Assembly: GCA_030668485.1 (NCBI GenBank)
Contig: DAOUTW010000014.1
Location: forward strand, 18,491 to 82,490
Source of the DNA: Candidatus Zixiibacteriota bacterium
GTDB lineage: Bacteria > Zixibacteria > MSB-5A5 > GN15 > JAAZOE01
DNA: 64,000 nucleotides
Direction: 5' to 3'
Below the pieces are notes generated by a model. That model had not been told where the DNA came from. It was given only the letters and a program-made list of their open reading frames with translations, and did no database searches. Position numbers and translations under genes: made by a program. Positions 63,955-64,000 of the stretch are shown here, one piece after another. How positions within the stretch are numbered: position 1 is the first letter of the stretch; the number at the start of each line of letters is the position of its first letter.

Positions 63955-64000
63955 CTTTCGATCCGTAAAATTCACTCACCCATAATTTTGATAATTACCC

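Overview
This 64-kb window looks like a chromosomal contig from an uncultured Gram-negative (diderm) bacterium. The evidence is an LptD-type outer-membrane assembly protein, TolC, lipoproteins, outer-membrane beta-barrels, a diaminopimelate epimerase-like gene, GWxTD-domain proteins, many secreted proteins ending in paired dockerin-like repeats (GDANGDG...YVFKGGPPP) and very large multihaem cytochromes. This mix is typical of Fibrobacterota/Zixibacteria-like candidate phyla. The Zixibacteria-like assignment is inference, because no rRNA or other phylogenetic marker was compared. I found no tRNA, rRNA, CRISPR array, transposase or phage genes.

Layout. 1-23.4 kb is a dense housekeeping region, all on the minus strand: ftsK (cut by the window edge), HU, an lptD-like gene with an AlaX-type editing protein, a FAH-family enzyme, a MATE exporter, a zinc-less peptidase-like lipoprotein, a complete aroA-aroE-aroK-aroB-aroQ run, argS, an MFS transporter with a DapF homologue, an aminotransferase, and a lexA / DUF6504-like / dinB SOS cluster with a clear LexA-operator candidate. 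23.6-35.3 kb is a secretome region: a 1321-aa dockerin protein, three tandem paralogous dockerin proteins, a protein with four internal repeats, and an FG-GAP propeller protein with a dockerin. 35.8-40.2 kb is an operon encoding an outer-membrane beta-barrel, a 14-haem secreted cytochrome and a 20-haem lipoprotein cytochrome, which matches a porin-cytochrome extracellular electron conduit. 41-43.4 kb is a Roco (LRR-Roc-COR) GTPase with two membrane helices, carrying six near-identical 69-bp repeats.

44.4-45.9 kb holds the most striking result: two adjacent genes that are each interrupted by an in-frame TGA exactly where their families carry a conserved cysteine. One is a DUF1573-type exported protein (PG-TGA-GCTKAPL) and the other is a HesB/IscA-like protein (GYG-TGA-SGP). 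Each TGA is followed at about 20-26 nt by a small hairpin with a G at the second loop position, as expected of a bacterial SECIS. Both are predicted selenoproteins, and the DUF1573 one may be a new family.

45.9-55.4 kb is a minus-strand operon: a Yip1 membrane protein, TolC, a MacA-like adaptor, a MacB-like ATPase, two permeases and two GWxTD proteins. 55.6-64 kb has a K+-dependent-type membrane pyrophosphatase, a large unknown lipoprotein, a zinc-ribbon/PEGA/TPR membrane protein and an S9 peptidase lipoprotein.

The long intergenic stretches between 31.7 and 44.4 kb are filled with dispersed hairpin repeats. Their stems change by compensatory substitutions while the linkers (for example GCGACAGCCAAAAA) stay constant. 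Copies resembling two hairpin repeats I recall from many unrelated bacteria are also present.
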